This document shows, piece after piece, positions 10,782-22,965 of a stretch of DNA of 64,000 bases (its first letter is position 1; every line of letters begins with the position of its first letter). The stretch is from NCBI RefSeq assembly GCF_009727055.1, contig NW_024064356.1, positions 186,001 through 250,000 of the forward strand, given 5' to 3'. Source of the DNA: Benincasa hispida. Its lineage: Eukaryota > Streptophyta > Magnoliopsida > Cucurbitales > Cucurbitaceae. The notes beneath the pieces were generated by a model, which ran no database searches, had not been told where the DNA came from, and saw only the letters and a list, made by a program, of their open reading frames with translations. A program made the translations under genes and the position numbers.

Positions 10782-12286
10782 CACCCCTGAACTTAGAATC
10801 ATGCTTGTCCTCAAGCATGCTTTATACTTAGGAAATTCTTAATTCGCCATCTGGCTTTCTCTTGTGATGACCAGCCTCTCAGAATATAATTTACTCATCC
10901 CTCTAACCTTGGCAGCAACACTCTCCCCAACTTTTGGCTACTTCTTCAAAGAGATCTATTCTAAGCTTAAATCCGGCAAACCTTTGCTCAAAATTTTTTT
11001 ACTCATTCCCCACAACTTTGCGTTTAGCTTTTAACAATGCATCCTTTGAGACAATTCAAAGCTTTGCGATGTATTATTCGAATGTAGCGTTGAACCTGGT
11101 TACGCTCTTCGTTTTGGCTTGCCCCTACGTGTGTCATGCAGACAGCAAACTTCAGTTGCGTACCATATTCAACTCAACTCTTGTTTTGGCTTGATTTTGC
11201 ACCAGACAGTGGATTTACTCTTCTGCGTTGATCTTGGCCACTTAACTTCGTTTTGGCTTACCTGAACGTGTGTCATGTGAAGTATCCAACTACGGGTAAG
11301 TACCTTTCACAACTTAACTCTTATCAGCATGAGTTTTCCCAGGTCACTGACAGTGAAGTTTTTATTCTCGAACTTTTTTTTTAAAGTTTTTTTCTTTTTT
11401 TTATAGAACATCTCAATATAGTGGACGTATTTCTTCGGGACCGCTGCCACCCTTAAACTCAGAGATTGGCAGTGCTCTCGCCACAAAGCTAAAGACAAAC
11501 TCAACAGGAATGCGGTAACAAATGTTTGAGCAGAGGTTTATACATAATAAAACTTAGACTGTCAAAATTTGAATAAACTATTAAAAGTGAGGTGAGCTTT
11601 GCGATACTTAGTTAGTGGATGTAGTGAATTATACGTACCATCATAGATGCATCGCAAAGGTAGGCAAGCGGACAAAAGAGAAGTTCAAAAGGATAATGCG
11701 TGCAAAGTAACAAGAAAGAACCTTTGAGTAGAATAACACTTGCGATCATGCTTTAGAATTCATGCGATTTAAGCCATGCATTAAATGATGGAGAGGATTC
11801 TTCCGTGTTAACTGCGCACCGAGGAGAATTATTATCACACCTACAAGGAGCAAACGCACCACATCCAAGAAAGCAGCCGCGTATCCAAAATAACAATAAA
11901 AATAAACTAAACTAGGAAAGCAAGGTAAAGATAGAGTAGAAGACGTCCCTAGAGAAATTGGAATGAGGTCACTATAAGGAGTTTTCCATGCAGGAGATTG
12001 TTCTCAACTGTTTAGGTCAAGGGGCTCACCCTGACCAGTGGAACTTCTGGCAAATGTTGGACGCATGTTGGCCACCACACGCTTATAACTACCTTCAGCT
12101 CATGCGACTGATTGCCCTTCTATCATGGGATCAATACGGGTTTTCGACACATCGCCTACACTTCAAATATTGTTTGCAGCTTGGTCACACAAGCTACAAT
12201 ACTCCCAGGGTAAAATGGTTGCCTGCGAAAACACAAAACTCAACAAACTATTTGCTGTAAAATCCCTGACAACGATGCCAAAAACT
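10782..12286 (-). other. Element D internal region, non-coding
   Basis: 1.5 kb without a supported ORF. From the 3' side of the element: a polypurine tract (AAGTTCAGGGGTG on the minus strand, starting at 10782), then a perfect hairpin at 10802-10817 (TGCTTG, loop AGGA, CAAGCA). Two copies of the TTGGATG…GGGGGCAAG-type module follow (about 11109-11143 and 11246-11295), with a weaker third fragment near 11185. The primer binding site is at 12264-12280. The remainder (11400-12260) shows nothing I recognise. Confidence 0.7.
12264..12280 (-). other. Primer binding site of element D
   Basis: TGGCATCGTTGTCAGGG on the minus strand, seven bases from the LTR end (12287). It is a degenerate version of the TGGCGTCGTTGTCGGGGA site in element A at 22847-22864, a type I associate with tRNA-Asp priming in Athila-like elements; the tRNA assignment is from memory. 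Confidence 0.75.
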
Positions 12287-15200
12287 TGATGATCAGAATT
12301 CAGAACGCAATTATGTGATGCATGTCTTAAACTATGTGTTTACATTCATGCGTCGGTGGTCATGCGTTGGAATGGAAAGTATGCATTAATCTCGTATGCA
12401 ATGACCATGCATTCCTATCACAAGTTTTCTTGTGCTCTCGCCAAGTATAACGAGATCGAAAGATTCTCGGGTGATCCGAGGTTGAACTCAGGGACTTGTA
12501 GCTAAATGTCATGAAGTAATGTGTTTGCGGCGAAGAATAAAAGAATGTTGAGGGTTATGGCTATGCGTTACTCCTACTCCTATCTAACAGATTAAGCAGT
12601 GGAAGTATGGCGATGAGAGGTAGAGACACGGCAACTGTTAACGCGTAGTAAAATGCATGGGAAAATAGATAAAATGGCGATGATGTCTTCACCGCAATAC
12701 TAAGCTTGACCACAAGGGTAACCCCAGCCAATGCATGTTATGTGATCATGCTATACACACTTGACGTAGACACATGCGGTGTATATGCGATAAGTGTCGA
12801 GACGCCTTATTTGTAAGTCTCTATTCCTGCTCATGTGCTCTCACACATAAGCAAGATGATCGCATACCATCATATCCTACTTAAAGGGTGCATACACTAT
12901 GTAGTGGCAAATGGAGCTTATTCCTAAGTCCCCTTTCTTGCTTATGCGATCCAATCTTCTCTCCCAGTCTCGATTTGGATTTTAGACTACTCTCCCGAGT
13001 ATGCCTAAATGATGAATGATGCACTCATAATACAAGATAATCACATAAAACATGGTTGACGTAAGATTATTCCTATCTCTAGCGAACACTTGCTTACATT
13101 GCTTAATGCGATCAACTACTTATCATCCCGAGCAGTTGGTTGCTGCTAACTCTACTCATAGACAAGCGTTGCGTCCACTTATAGACAAACGTTGCTACAG
13201 CTTCACTCTAAGCAAATAGGATTTTCACACAATATCCACGCAACACATACCTCCCGGTGGTTTGCTACATGCTTCATATGTCTATGTCATAGGATTAAGT
13301 ATGCGATACTTTAGCAGTCTTACTTAGTAATGCAATGAAAGTAAAGGATGCTAAGTGAATGAAGATGGAGATGGAATTGAAGGAAAATATAGAAATGCAT
13401 TGACCATTGGAACTTCTTAATCTCTTAAGCCACAATGTAATACAATACAAGGAAATAAGAGAAATGGAAGGCCTACTGGAACCAATGTCTTGCTTCCAGC
13501 AGATGTGTGTCAATGCTGCCAGTGGTGCCATGGATGGGCGGTGTATTAAACTCTCTCGAGCTCTAACTTCAGTGAAGGCTCCGGTCGTCACTCGGAATGG
13601 TTGAGGGGATGAAGAACTCTCTAGACTATCTTCTCACGCTTTGGTCTGGATCATAAGGATCTGCCCTCAGGCAGAAACCTGGATGCCTTCAGACAGAAAA
13701 CCTTGGATGATCTGAAAATATGCTCTTAGGCTTCTATTTATAGAGCTTGATCACCGACAGCATTAATGGACCTGTTGTGAATCTGACACTCATGGCATGA
13801 TGGTCATTTTTTGAATCTCTCTTGCTAACGGCGTGGTAAGTGAAATGTCAACATCACCTTTTGACACTTCCGAGGTATGCGTTCATGCTTGATTTCCAAA
13901 GTGTCAACGCATTCCACCACCCTTGCGTTCATCCCTGTATTATGGTTATTACTCTGTAGCCGCAATCTCCCTATGATGACCATATTCACTTGATCACTGA
14001 AACACCCATATGACACGCATGCGATCGTCTTCGCGATAGCCTCGCTTCTGCGTATGCGATCTGTTGGGATTGATGCCCTAAATTCTCTTGTCCTGTAGTT
14101 TGTAAACAGTACATACGAACACCTGTGATTGTTAATATATGATATTTACTTCACATTTTGTTGTTTTGCTCGTTTACTTGTTTTAATTTCTTTACCACAA
14201 ACCAATAAACATAAAATCCATGGTTATCGCGATGTGACTCAAGCATGTATGTGCTGACATACAAGTGGATCATGTCTTGTATGATAACCAAAATGGTCTG
14301 TAGTATATGGATATAGGAGGCAAACCTTATCCTGGTAATGCTACGGACGTGGTCTACTTTGTAGAATGGTCAAGTGTTGTGGCTTGCCACAGATGATCTG
14401 ATCCTGATCATTCGTGTTAGGGACATGCAAGCGGGGGCATCCTAATACAAAAGAGTTTGTATAAGACTGACCACGAAGTGTTATTTTTCGTTATATAATA
14501 CCGTTCATGACAGAGACTTTACTTCACTAGGATGACCATAGGTAACATGACCTCAATCATGAGTGAGTTGAGAACTCCTGCATTGAGGCGGTTCTTGATT
14601 TGTATGGGTGCGAGTGGCCAAGTCGCCGATTCAAACTTACCATTTTGGGGATACGTCTGATTTGGGAGCTAGAATCTCAGCTTCAAAGAAGGAATTCACT
14701 CCTTTTCCGCGACGCAGGGGTAAGTAGATAGATGACTCCCTTAAGGGCTGATTCCGGGCTTGAACGATGTGGCGACACACACCTTCTTTGGCCCGAGAGG
14801 TGTTCACACATAGTTGGATGATGTTGTATTGTCATTAGAGGAATCAGTGATACTTTAAGAGTGAGATGTAACTACAGGGGCAAAACGATACATGGCCCAG
14901 CTTGTACTTACGACCATCTGTGAAGGGTCACCACACTCCATATTTGGTTATATCCAATGGACACAGAAATATATTGTGGTAAGAAGAGTTCAACTGTTGG
15001 TCTTTAGTGGAACCACTGACAGTTAACGGATGGTGAATCTCATGGCTAAAGAGTTTAGTCAGCTATTTAACGTATCGTTGGAGCTTCGAGGCACAGATCC
15101 ATTAGGTCCCCTGGGTAGCTTGGATTAAAGCGAGAACTAGTGTTTGGGTTAATTTGAAATGTTCAAATTGACAAGAGGAAGTACAATTATATATGATATA

Positions 15201-16306
15201 ATTGGAATGGCTAATTATATATGATATAATTGGCTAAATATATAAGATACATTATTTTGGAAGAGAATTAGATATAAATATGATTTATATCCAAATATAG
15301 AAAAATACTATAGTAGATATATGATATCAAACTATAGGATATAAATATAATATGATTATATTTATTAAATAAATTAATTGATTAATTAATTTTAATCAAC
15401 CAATTTTCATGTTTTGTAAGTGGGAACATGGGCGCAGAAGGTTAAGGTAACCGGCGGGATACAAGTTGAAAATCGTTTTCAATTTGTGTGAGATTTTAGC
15501 CGTGCAAAAGAAACCCCGCACCCAAAATGAAATTGTGAAAGACTGATCGTCGAGAGCCTATACGATAGATTCTCGGTTGTCTAAACGATCGTCTAACTCA
15601 CGCGTTACTTAAACAATCGTCCAGTTTTACCTAAACGATCGTGTAGTTTTACTATACGATAAGCATCTCTGCTATACGATAACAAAGTTCTTCTTGTACA
15701 TGCTTGTCGTCTACACGATTTCTTTTCCTCCGTCTTCTACCAAACTCACCAGAGTCCACTCTCTGGGTTTTTGACGTCGAGGATACTTGGGTCTCTCTAT
15801 TGGTGGTGTTGTCCCCAACTTCTTGTTCGTGTACGTCTGGATCGTGCAGTATTAAATGAGAGACTGACCAGGGTGCTGGTAAATTAGTGGAGTTCTTCCG
15901 TTGCCATGGGTTCATAATTTGAAGATCTTCTTCCTCTGGTAATGAACCTCTTCTCTATGCTTTATTATATACTGAGCATGTTGTTGTTGAGTTTTATTAT
16001 GCATAACTGTTATTTTAGAATGTATATCGTTTATATTCCAGTCACTATGAAAATCGGAGCGATCTAAACCCGCTCATGAAATTCTTATTTTTGAGTTCCT
16101 TTACGATCGACTTCTGCGTTTGCTACAAAAATAAACAATTGAACGCATAATAACGCATAAAAGTGGGTTAGCCGAGATTCTTAATGTCGATCGACACAAA
16201 CTCATTTTCTCATGAATCCTTAGTATAATTGCCACATATTCTACTTAACATCCCTCATAATTCTAAATAAAAGGCTTATAATAACGTACATTTTTGCCCG
16301 TCATCA
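12287..16306 (-). repeat. Element D 5' LTR, split by a solo copia LTR
   Basis: Second LTR of element D, in two parts (12287-14061 and 16109-16306), interrupted by the solo LTR 14062-16103. Without the insertion its length is about the same as the left LTR. TATA box TATAAATA on the minus strand at 13735-13742. Its outer end at 16306 is followed by the target duplication AACTT. Confidence 0.9.
14062..16103 (+). repeat. Solo Ty1-copia LTR inside element D LTR
   Basis: A 2042-bp LTR from TGTTGGGATT to TTCCTTTA (terminal CA changed to TA), with perfect target duplication CGATC at 14057-14061 and 16104-16108. The uninterrupted target TATGCGATCGACTT-like text is seen in the left LTR near 10554-10568, confirming the exact insertion point. 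It contains an ACGATCGT-like array at 15541-15720. Confidence 0.95.
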
Positions 16307-18186
16307 AACTTTCCAACGAAACTACTGAAACTTCAACAAGAGTTGTTTAAGGGCCTGCTCCATCAGCAAGAGTTATTGATGGTAGTTTATCTGGGCCTGC
16401 TCTATCAGCAATAAATGAGGAAATCTTGACGTAATGGGACGGTTGCGAACCCACTTGTTCGCTATATGGGTTTCACAGAAATCCTGGCTATGGTAGTCGA
16501 TGACGAGGTTAAAGATCCGTTTTCTTATCAAAAGGCAATGGAGGATGTTAACCAGGATGAATGGGTCAAAGCCATTGATCTCGAGATGGAGTCGATGTAC
16601 TTTAACTCAGTATAAGATCTTGTAGATCAACCTGATGGGGTAAAACCAATAGGTTGCAAATAGATCTACAAGAAGAAATGGGGTGTCGATGGGAAAGTGC
16701 AAACCTTCAAGACTAGACTTGTGGCGAAGGGTTATACTCAGGCGGAAGGAGTTGACTATGAGGAGACTTTCTCGCTTGTTGTCATGTTAAAGTCTATCTG
16801 CATCCTCCTATCCATTACCTCATATTATGACTATGAGATATGGCAAATGGACATCAAGATTATCTTCCTGAATGGTAATCTTGAGGAGACCATTTATATG
16901 GTGCCGCCCGAGGGATTCATAGCCCAAGGTCAAGAGTAAAAAGCTTGCAAACTAAATTGGATTTTTTATGGGCTAGAACAGGCGTCTCGATCTTGGAACT
17001 TTTGATTTGATACTGCAATCAAATCTTATGGCTTTGACCAAAACATTGATGAGTCTTGTGTCTACAAGAAAATCATCAACAATTTAGTATTTTTCCTAGT
17101 TTTGTATGTAGACGATATCCTACTCATTGGGAATGATGTAAGTCTACTGACTGCAGTTAAGAACTGGCTAGCGACCCAATTCTAAATGAAAAATTTGGGA
17201 GAGGCTCAGATTGTTCTTGGTATTCATACCCTTCGAGATCAAAAGAACAAAGTGCTAGTGTTGTCTTAGGTATCGTACATTGACAAGATGTTGCTCAAGT
17301 ACTCGATGCAGAACTCCAAAAAGGGTTTACTGTCTTACAGGTATGAAGTTACATTGTCTAAGGAAATGTGTCCTAAAACACCTCAAGAAGTTGATGAGAA
17401 TAGAGGGGTCCCCTATGCATCTGTCATTGGCAGTTTGATGTATGCGATGCTCTGTACTAGGCCAGACATCTGCTATGCTATGGAAATAGTTAGTAGGTAT
17501 AAGTCTAACCCAGGCTAGGGTCACTGGACTACAGTCAAATCCTCAAGTATCTTCGGAGAACGAGAGCCTACATGCTCGTGTATGGATCTAAGGATTTTAT
17601 CCTTACTAGATACACGGACTTTGACTTTCAGACTAATAAGGATTCTCAGAAATCCAACTCACGGTCAGTGTTCACTCTTAACGGAGGAGTTGTAGTATAG
17701 TGAAGCATTAAATATGGGTGTATCACCGACTCCACGATGGAGGCCGAGTATGTAGTGTCTTGTGAAGCTGTTAAAGAGGTTGTTTGGCTCAGGAAGTTCC
17801 TGACTGATCTGGAAGTTGTACCAGACATGTCTAGTCCCATCATCATCTATTGTGACAATAGTGGTGCTGTGGAAAACTCCAGGGAGCCCAAGAGTCACAA
17901 GCGCAACAAACATATAGAGCAGAAGTATTATCTCATCCGCGAGATACTGCATCGAGAGGACGTGATAGTCACAAAGATTGCTTCAGAGCATAACGTTGTT
18001 AACCCGTTTATGAAGGCTCTCACGGCTACAGTTTTTTAGGGTCACCTTCAGAGCATGGGTCTATGGGACTGCTTACGACTAGACTAGGGCAAATGGGAGA
18101 TTTTTGTAATGGGCCTCAGTGCCCTAATTTATTATTTTATACTTATTGTATTGTACATCCCACTCGCTTTAGGACAAGTGGGAGAT
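16307..18186 (+). pseudogene. Copia-1 pol, reverse transcriptase and RNase H
   Basis: RT starts with AMEDVNQDEWVKAI (about 16545), then [36 protein letters not shown] (first catalytic Asp) and LVLYVDDILLIGND (17097-17140, the YVDD box, intact). YASVIGSLMYAMLCTRPDI follows. RNase H is read from 17737 (MEAEYVVSCEAVKEVVWLR, YCDNSGAVENS, HIEQKYYLIRE). In-frame stops at 16613, 16661, 16937, 17183 and 17267 all fit C-to-T transitions of CAA, CAG or TGG codons. After RNase H come a short 3' leader and the polypurine tract ACAAGTGGGAGAT directly before the 3' LTR. It would have copied element RNA to cDNA; now dead. Confidence 0.95.
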
Positions 18187-20334
18187 TATTGAGGATGATG
18201 CCTTAAACTCTGTTGGGTCCTGTAGTTTGTAAACACCTGTATTTAACAAATGCTTGTGATGTAATACTATGAGATATTTTCTTCACTGTCGTCTATGAAA
18301 CATGAGATGTTTTATTTGCTTTACCACAAACCAATAAACAAAGTTCCCTAGTTGTCATTGTAACTTAAGCATGTATGTGGAGACATACAGGTGGATCATG
18401 CCTTAAGTGATAACCAAAATGGTCTGAAGTATATGGATATAGGAGGGAAACCTTATCCTGGTGACACTACGGAAGCGGCCTGCTTTGTAGATAGTTACAA
18501 GTGTTGTGATGTGCTACAGATGGTTTGATCCTGATCATTCATGTGAAGACATCTAAGTGGAAGCGTCCTATACAAAGGAGTTTGTATAAGATCGGACCAC
18601 GAAGAGTATAGTTTTGTTATATAACGCAGTTCATGACAAAAACTTCATTTCACTGCGATGACCATAGGTAACATGACCTTAATCCTGAGTGAGTTGGGAA
18701 CTCTTGCCTCAAAACTACGAGTATAGTCCTTTGATTTGCATGGGTGTGAATGTCCAAATTACCGACTCAAAACTACCAATTTGGGGATTTGTTTGATTTG
18801 GGAACTGAGAACTTAGCTACACAAGTTGGAATTCACACCTTCGTCGAAGTAGGGGTAAGTAGATAGATTGCTCTCTTAAGAGTTGATTCTGGGGCTTGAA
18901 CGACATGGTGCCACACACCTTCTCATGGCTCGAGAGGTGTCCACTCATAATAGGACTATGATATATTGTTCATTTGAGGGATCATTGGTACTTAAGAAGT
19001 TAGATGTAACTATAGAGGCAAAACGATAAACTGTCCCAGTTGTACTTATGAGCATCTGTGAAGGGTTATCATACTGTTGACTGGTTATATCTGATAGACA
19101 CGGAAATATATCTATAGTGAGAAGAGTGCAGCTCGGTCTTTAGTGGAGTACCCAGTAGTTAACAGATGATGGATTTCGTGGCTAAAGAGTTTAGTTAGCT
19201 ATTTACTAACTATTGGAGCTTTGAGCTACAGGTTCATAAGGTTTCTTTAGTAGCTCAATGAATTAAAGTTGAGAATAAGTTTCTGGGTCAGTTTTAAGTG
19301 TTCAAATTGACAAGAGGGAGTTTGATTGTATATGATATGATTAAACTGGTTCAATTATATATGATATAGTTTACATGATGTATGAGATACATTAATTGGA
19401 GGAAAATGATATAAATATGATTTATATCAAGTAAAGGAGAAAAGGACTTTGGTTTAAATGTTGCATATGATGTGATATTAAAACTAACGGTTATAAATAT
19501 AATATGATAAGTTAGTTATTACATTTATTTATAATTAAAACAATTATGAAATAATTGTTGGTGGTTTTCTCCATAACCGTGCGTGAAAGTGGGAAGTTTC
19601 ATTCAGTTTTTCATAACTGAAGGATAAAATGAAAATAATTTTCATTTTGGAAATGGAATCAGATAATCGCTTCACAAGTTGTATACTGCCTATTGTTTAG
19701 CTAACGAGAGCCTACATGACAGCTCAAGTGTTTCCTAAACGATCGTGTACACGTACAGTTTTCTAAACGATCATGTAGCTTTTACTAAGCGATTTTACGC
19801 CTGAGCGAGATTCACTAAACGATCGTCTAAACGATCAGACCTGATTACCTATATGATCGTGTACCTTTACTAAATGATCAAGAATCAGTCTATATGATAG
19901 ACTCTAAACACAATCACTTGCTTGGTCGTTGAATACGATCATTCTTTCCTCCTTCCCTCTACCAAATTCAACAGAGCTTGCACCTCATGGATTCTTACTC
20001 CGAGAATACCAAGGTCACTGAGTGGTGATGTCTTCCTTGCTTCTTGTTCATTGAGAACACGGTTCGTTTTCTGAACGAGAGCAAGAGATATGGGTAGACG
20101 ATCATAACGATAGCAAGAGGTGTTGCTCTTGACGAGAGCGAAAGATAAACAGAGGAAGAGTTCTTCAAAGGTAAGTCTCTCGTTTCTTTGTATTTAATTT
20201 ATTGAAAGCATGTCGTAATTTGTTCTGAAATGCATAACTTGTATGTATGTTTGTGAATTCTTGTTTTTCTGTCACAATGAATTTGGAACGATCTTGCTTC
20301 CGCTCATAGGTTCTCTTTGATAATAGTTCCTTCA
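18187..20334 (+). repeat. Copia-1 3' LTR
   Basis: Starts TATTGAGG (canonical TGTTG with one change) right after the polypurine tract and ends TTCCTTCA at 20334, 2148 bp. Family hairpin near 18570-18595. ACGATCGT-like array at 19665-19945, with further CGATC words near 20098-20115. Sequence right of 20334 is unrelated to copia pol, so this is the right boundary of copia-1. Confidence 0.9.
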
Positions 20335-21094
20335 ATGAATCCACATATTCATGAGCCCCATAAAAACTCGTAGTCAAAGTTATGCTAGTCGGTCTCAACA
20401 CCATGTTTAGTCTAGTTTTAGTGAATCAATCCTAGTACATCACTTTCATGCACTAAATCATTGACAAAACAGTCAGAATTTCATTGTAATTCTCATGGCA
20501 TACATTTGTACTCATATAATAAATCATATGAAGTCATGCACATCAACACACATCTAATTTTTGTCTGGCGCTAAGGCATTCTAGTAGTAATGCCACTTAC
20601 CTCATAATTTAAGCCTATGTTGAATCGACCTCTTAAATATATATCATAAAATTCTAAAACATGCTATAACATGCTTCAAACATATTTATCACATACTCAT
20701 ATAAGTCTCAGAACCAACAAAATTATCCTTAATTTTATCATCTGGCATGAAGGCGATTCCAATAATAAGATTACTTACCTTGAACTTGAGCCCAAATAAA
20801 ACTCTATAAGCAATCAACCTCCCCTATCAACTTCTAGGCATGTTTGTTGGAAAAAGAAAATAGAAGTTGTCTTTCTCGAACAATTAAATGTCTTTAGAAG
20901 TTTCTAGGATGAACTTCTTTGTTGCATAAAAGATAGTGAGATGATTGAAGAAGAATGTTGAAGTAACAAGGGACTTTTCTCTCTAATTGACCTCCCTTTG
21001 GAATGAAGTGGATGATTGTATTTATAGAGGAAAAATAATCCTAATTTTACTTGCCAAATTGTCTATCAATAGTGCCATTTGGTTGGGTTTTGGG
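20335..21094 (-). repeat. Del/Tekay-like LTR fragment, reverse
   Basis: No coding. Two related modules read AGGTAAGT-type text on the minus strand: 20563-20612 (ending ACTTACCT on plus) and 20741-20780 (TCTGGCATGAAGGCGATTCC then ACTTACCT). They resemble the forward stretch at 23870-23915 (AAGGTAAGTAATCTTACTAC). A minus-strand TATAAATAC lies near 21020-21030. I read this as a decayed LTR of a Del/Tekay-like Gypsy family in reverse; the boundaries are not defined. Confidence 0.35.
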
Positions 21095-21167
21095 AAGACA
21101 TACTATTGGGCATATTGTATTGTATTTGATATTGTACATCCCACTCATTTTAGGACAAGTGGGAGAT
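21095..21167 (+). pseudogene. 3' tail of copia-5 with polypurine tract
   Basis: A short stretch homologous to the end of copia-1 (18105-18186): TATTGTATTGTA-type text, then TTGTACATCCCACTC and TTAGGACAAGTGGGAGAT, the copia polypurine tract directly before an LTR. The rest of the copia-5 body is absent, so it is a 5'-truncated remnant. Confidence 0.75.
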
Positions 21168-21393
21168 TGTTGGATTTGGTGTTCTAATTCTCATATATGT
21201 TGTAGTTTGTAAAAACAAACTATATAAAATAAGAGGTATTTTATTTACATTTAAACTACATTAATTCAATCCAATAAACTACGATCCAAGGTTATTTATG
21301 AAACTTAAAATATATATGTGATTGACATACAAGTGAAGGTGGATCGTGTTTAAGTAATAACCTAAATGGTATGTAGTAGATGGATAAGGTTGG
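21168..21393 (+). repeat. Copia-5 3' LTR, left part
   Basis: Starts TGTTGGATTTGG after the polypurine tract and matches the first 0.2 kb of the copia LTR family (GTAGTTTGTAAA, ACATACAAGTG, GGATAAGGT). It is cut by element A at 21394. The remaining part continues at 41566. Together they total about 2.0 kb, a normal length for the family. Confidence 0.9.
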
Positions 21394-22840
21394 TGATAAC
21401 TTTTAAAAATACAAGTTATTAAAGCTCAAATTATTAAAACAATGAGAGAAGGCGATAGTAAATAGGCAATATTACAAATGAATACACCAAACTAAAAGCA
21501 AAATCACGATTGCTAACTCTCATTGCATAAAAACAGTTAAACTGAGTTAATCTTGTATTTCTGTGCAGGAACAAGACGATAGCACAATCTTTTGAGTTGG
21601 CGATCCAATGGAACAAAGCGATAACGCAATCTCCTGAGTTGGCGATCCAAGGGTACTTCAAAGACGATCACGTGATGACCTTACATAAAGGTGTTGGCTT
21701 AATGTACTAAAATGTGATGGGACGTAAAGCCGATAATGGTCAAATTAGAAACTCAGCTGACGGTCGTTGAAGACCATACTGTTGCAAATCCATTGAACCT
21801 CCGATGACCATCAGACAGTGCAACAGGGTATGAAAATTAATGCTGCCCATCCACGCAATCATTAATGAGAAGAAGAACTGTTTTTTCTGGAAGTTTATAA
21901 ATACCACTCAATGCTACCAACCTAGGGGATGATTTCTGAAGCGAAGGAATTCTTAAGAGGGAATTAATTTTCAGAGAGATCGAGAGATTTTCGAACAACA
22001 CGGAAGAGAGACACCAACCCACACCTAACCCTTGAGAGAGCAAGAGTTTACGAATTAGAAAAGAATTGGAGTGATAAAAGTCGTGTAAACGCCAAAGGAA
22101 GCAAGACATTGCTTACCTGGCTTAACACTTACATCATTTATTATTTTGTACTTAAACATATTATTTGCAAGAATGGAAATTACATTTCAATCTATGTTCA
22201 TTCTTTTCACGCCATACATGAGTAGCTAAATTTGTGAATGGGTTGAGAAGTACTTAGCTTGCATGACGTAAGCTATGCACTTTATGCAATCATCTTGTCT
22301 TATGTATGCTTCATTCATCAATTTGAGTACTTGAAAGAGTAGTCCAAAGACATAGGATCTAGGCTTGAAAAAGTCAGATTAGATCTCATAAGCAAGAGTA
22401 GAGGAGACTTAGAAATAAGTTCTATCTGCTGCATTCCCTACACATCGCATGCATCCTAGACATAGGAAATGTGTCAATATGCATTGAAAAATGTAGTGGT
22501 TAATATTTGTGTATAGCATGATCACATGACTTGTACAATATCTTAAGAAATGTTAGCAAAACTTCTTCTCAACCCTTTATCGCATATTTATTACAACACC
22601 ACTCTTTCATCGTTGTGCATTTAATTCCATCGCATTAGAAAATCAAAGTTAATCACCATCCACTTCTTAATCACCATCGCATAAGATCAGAGATAGAGTC
22701 TGTCGCATATTTGTTTGAGTAATCCTTGCGTTGGACCCTGGAATTACCAGGACCCTAAGAAAGCTTATACTTGGGCTTTTTTAGGAAAACTTGCATGATC
22801 ATCGCATCCACACACCCTTCCAATGCATGATAAATCACCA
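21394..22840 (+). repeat. Element A 5' LTR
   Basis: A 1447-bp LTR starting TGATAACTT and ending AAATCACCA, immediately followed by the primer binding site. It is near-identical by eye to 40128-41560 over long blocks (22140-22560 against 40860-41290). The right copy has five extra bases (TCGCA) just before its end and a shorter 3' repeat of 'AATCACCATC'. TATA box at 21896-21903. Confidence 0.95.
21896..21903 (+). promoter_or_regulatory. TATA box in element A 5' LTR
   Basis: TATAAATA in AGTTTATAAATACCACTC; counterpart in the 3' LTR at 40628-40635 (CTATAAATATC). Likely core promoter for the genomic RNA of element A. Confidence 0.6.
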
Positions 22841-22846
22841 AGTTTT

Positions 22847-22864
22847 TGGCGTCGTTGTCGGGGA
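22847..22864 (+). other. Primer binding site of element A
   Basis: TGGCGTCGTTGTCGGGGA, six bases after the LTR end at 22840. It is a near match to the TGGCGCCGTTGCCGGGGA site I know from Athila/Tat-type elements; the priming tRNA would be tRNA-Asp by that analogy. Confidence 0.85.
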
Positions 22865-22965
22865 TTACGGTATCGATTGCGCTAACATAAAACCTCTTTG
22901 ATCTATGCAGCTTTCGACCTTTTGAGTATTGCCATTCCATCTGTGAAGGAAGAAGCAAGCGTCGT

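Larger units (their letters stand above)
8786..16306 (-). mobile_element. Element D: non-autonomous Gypsy-type LTR element with nested solo LTR
   Basis: Bounded by a perfect 5-bp target duplication AACTT (8781-8785 and 16307-16311) in copia-1 pol. It consists of two similar LTRs of about 2 kb (8786-10781 and 12287-16306, the latter containing a 2042-bp solo copia LTR) around only 1.5 kb of internal DNA. A reverse primer binding site (12264-12280) and reverse polypurine tract (from 10782) show minus-strand orientation. No gag or pol coding is visible, so it must have been mobilised in trans. Its LTR and 3' modules are related to those of Athila-like elements A, B and C, so it is probably a deletion derivative of that group. 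Confidence 0.9.
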
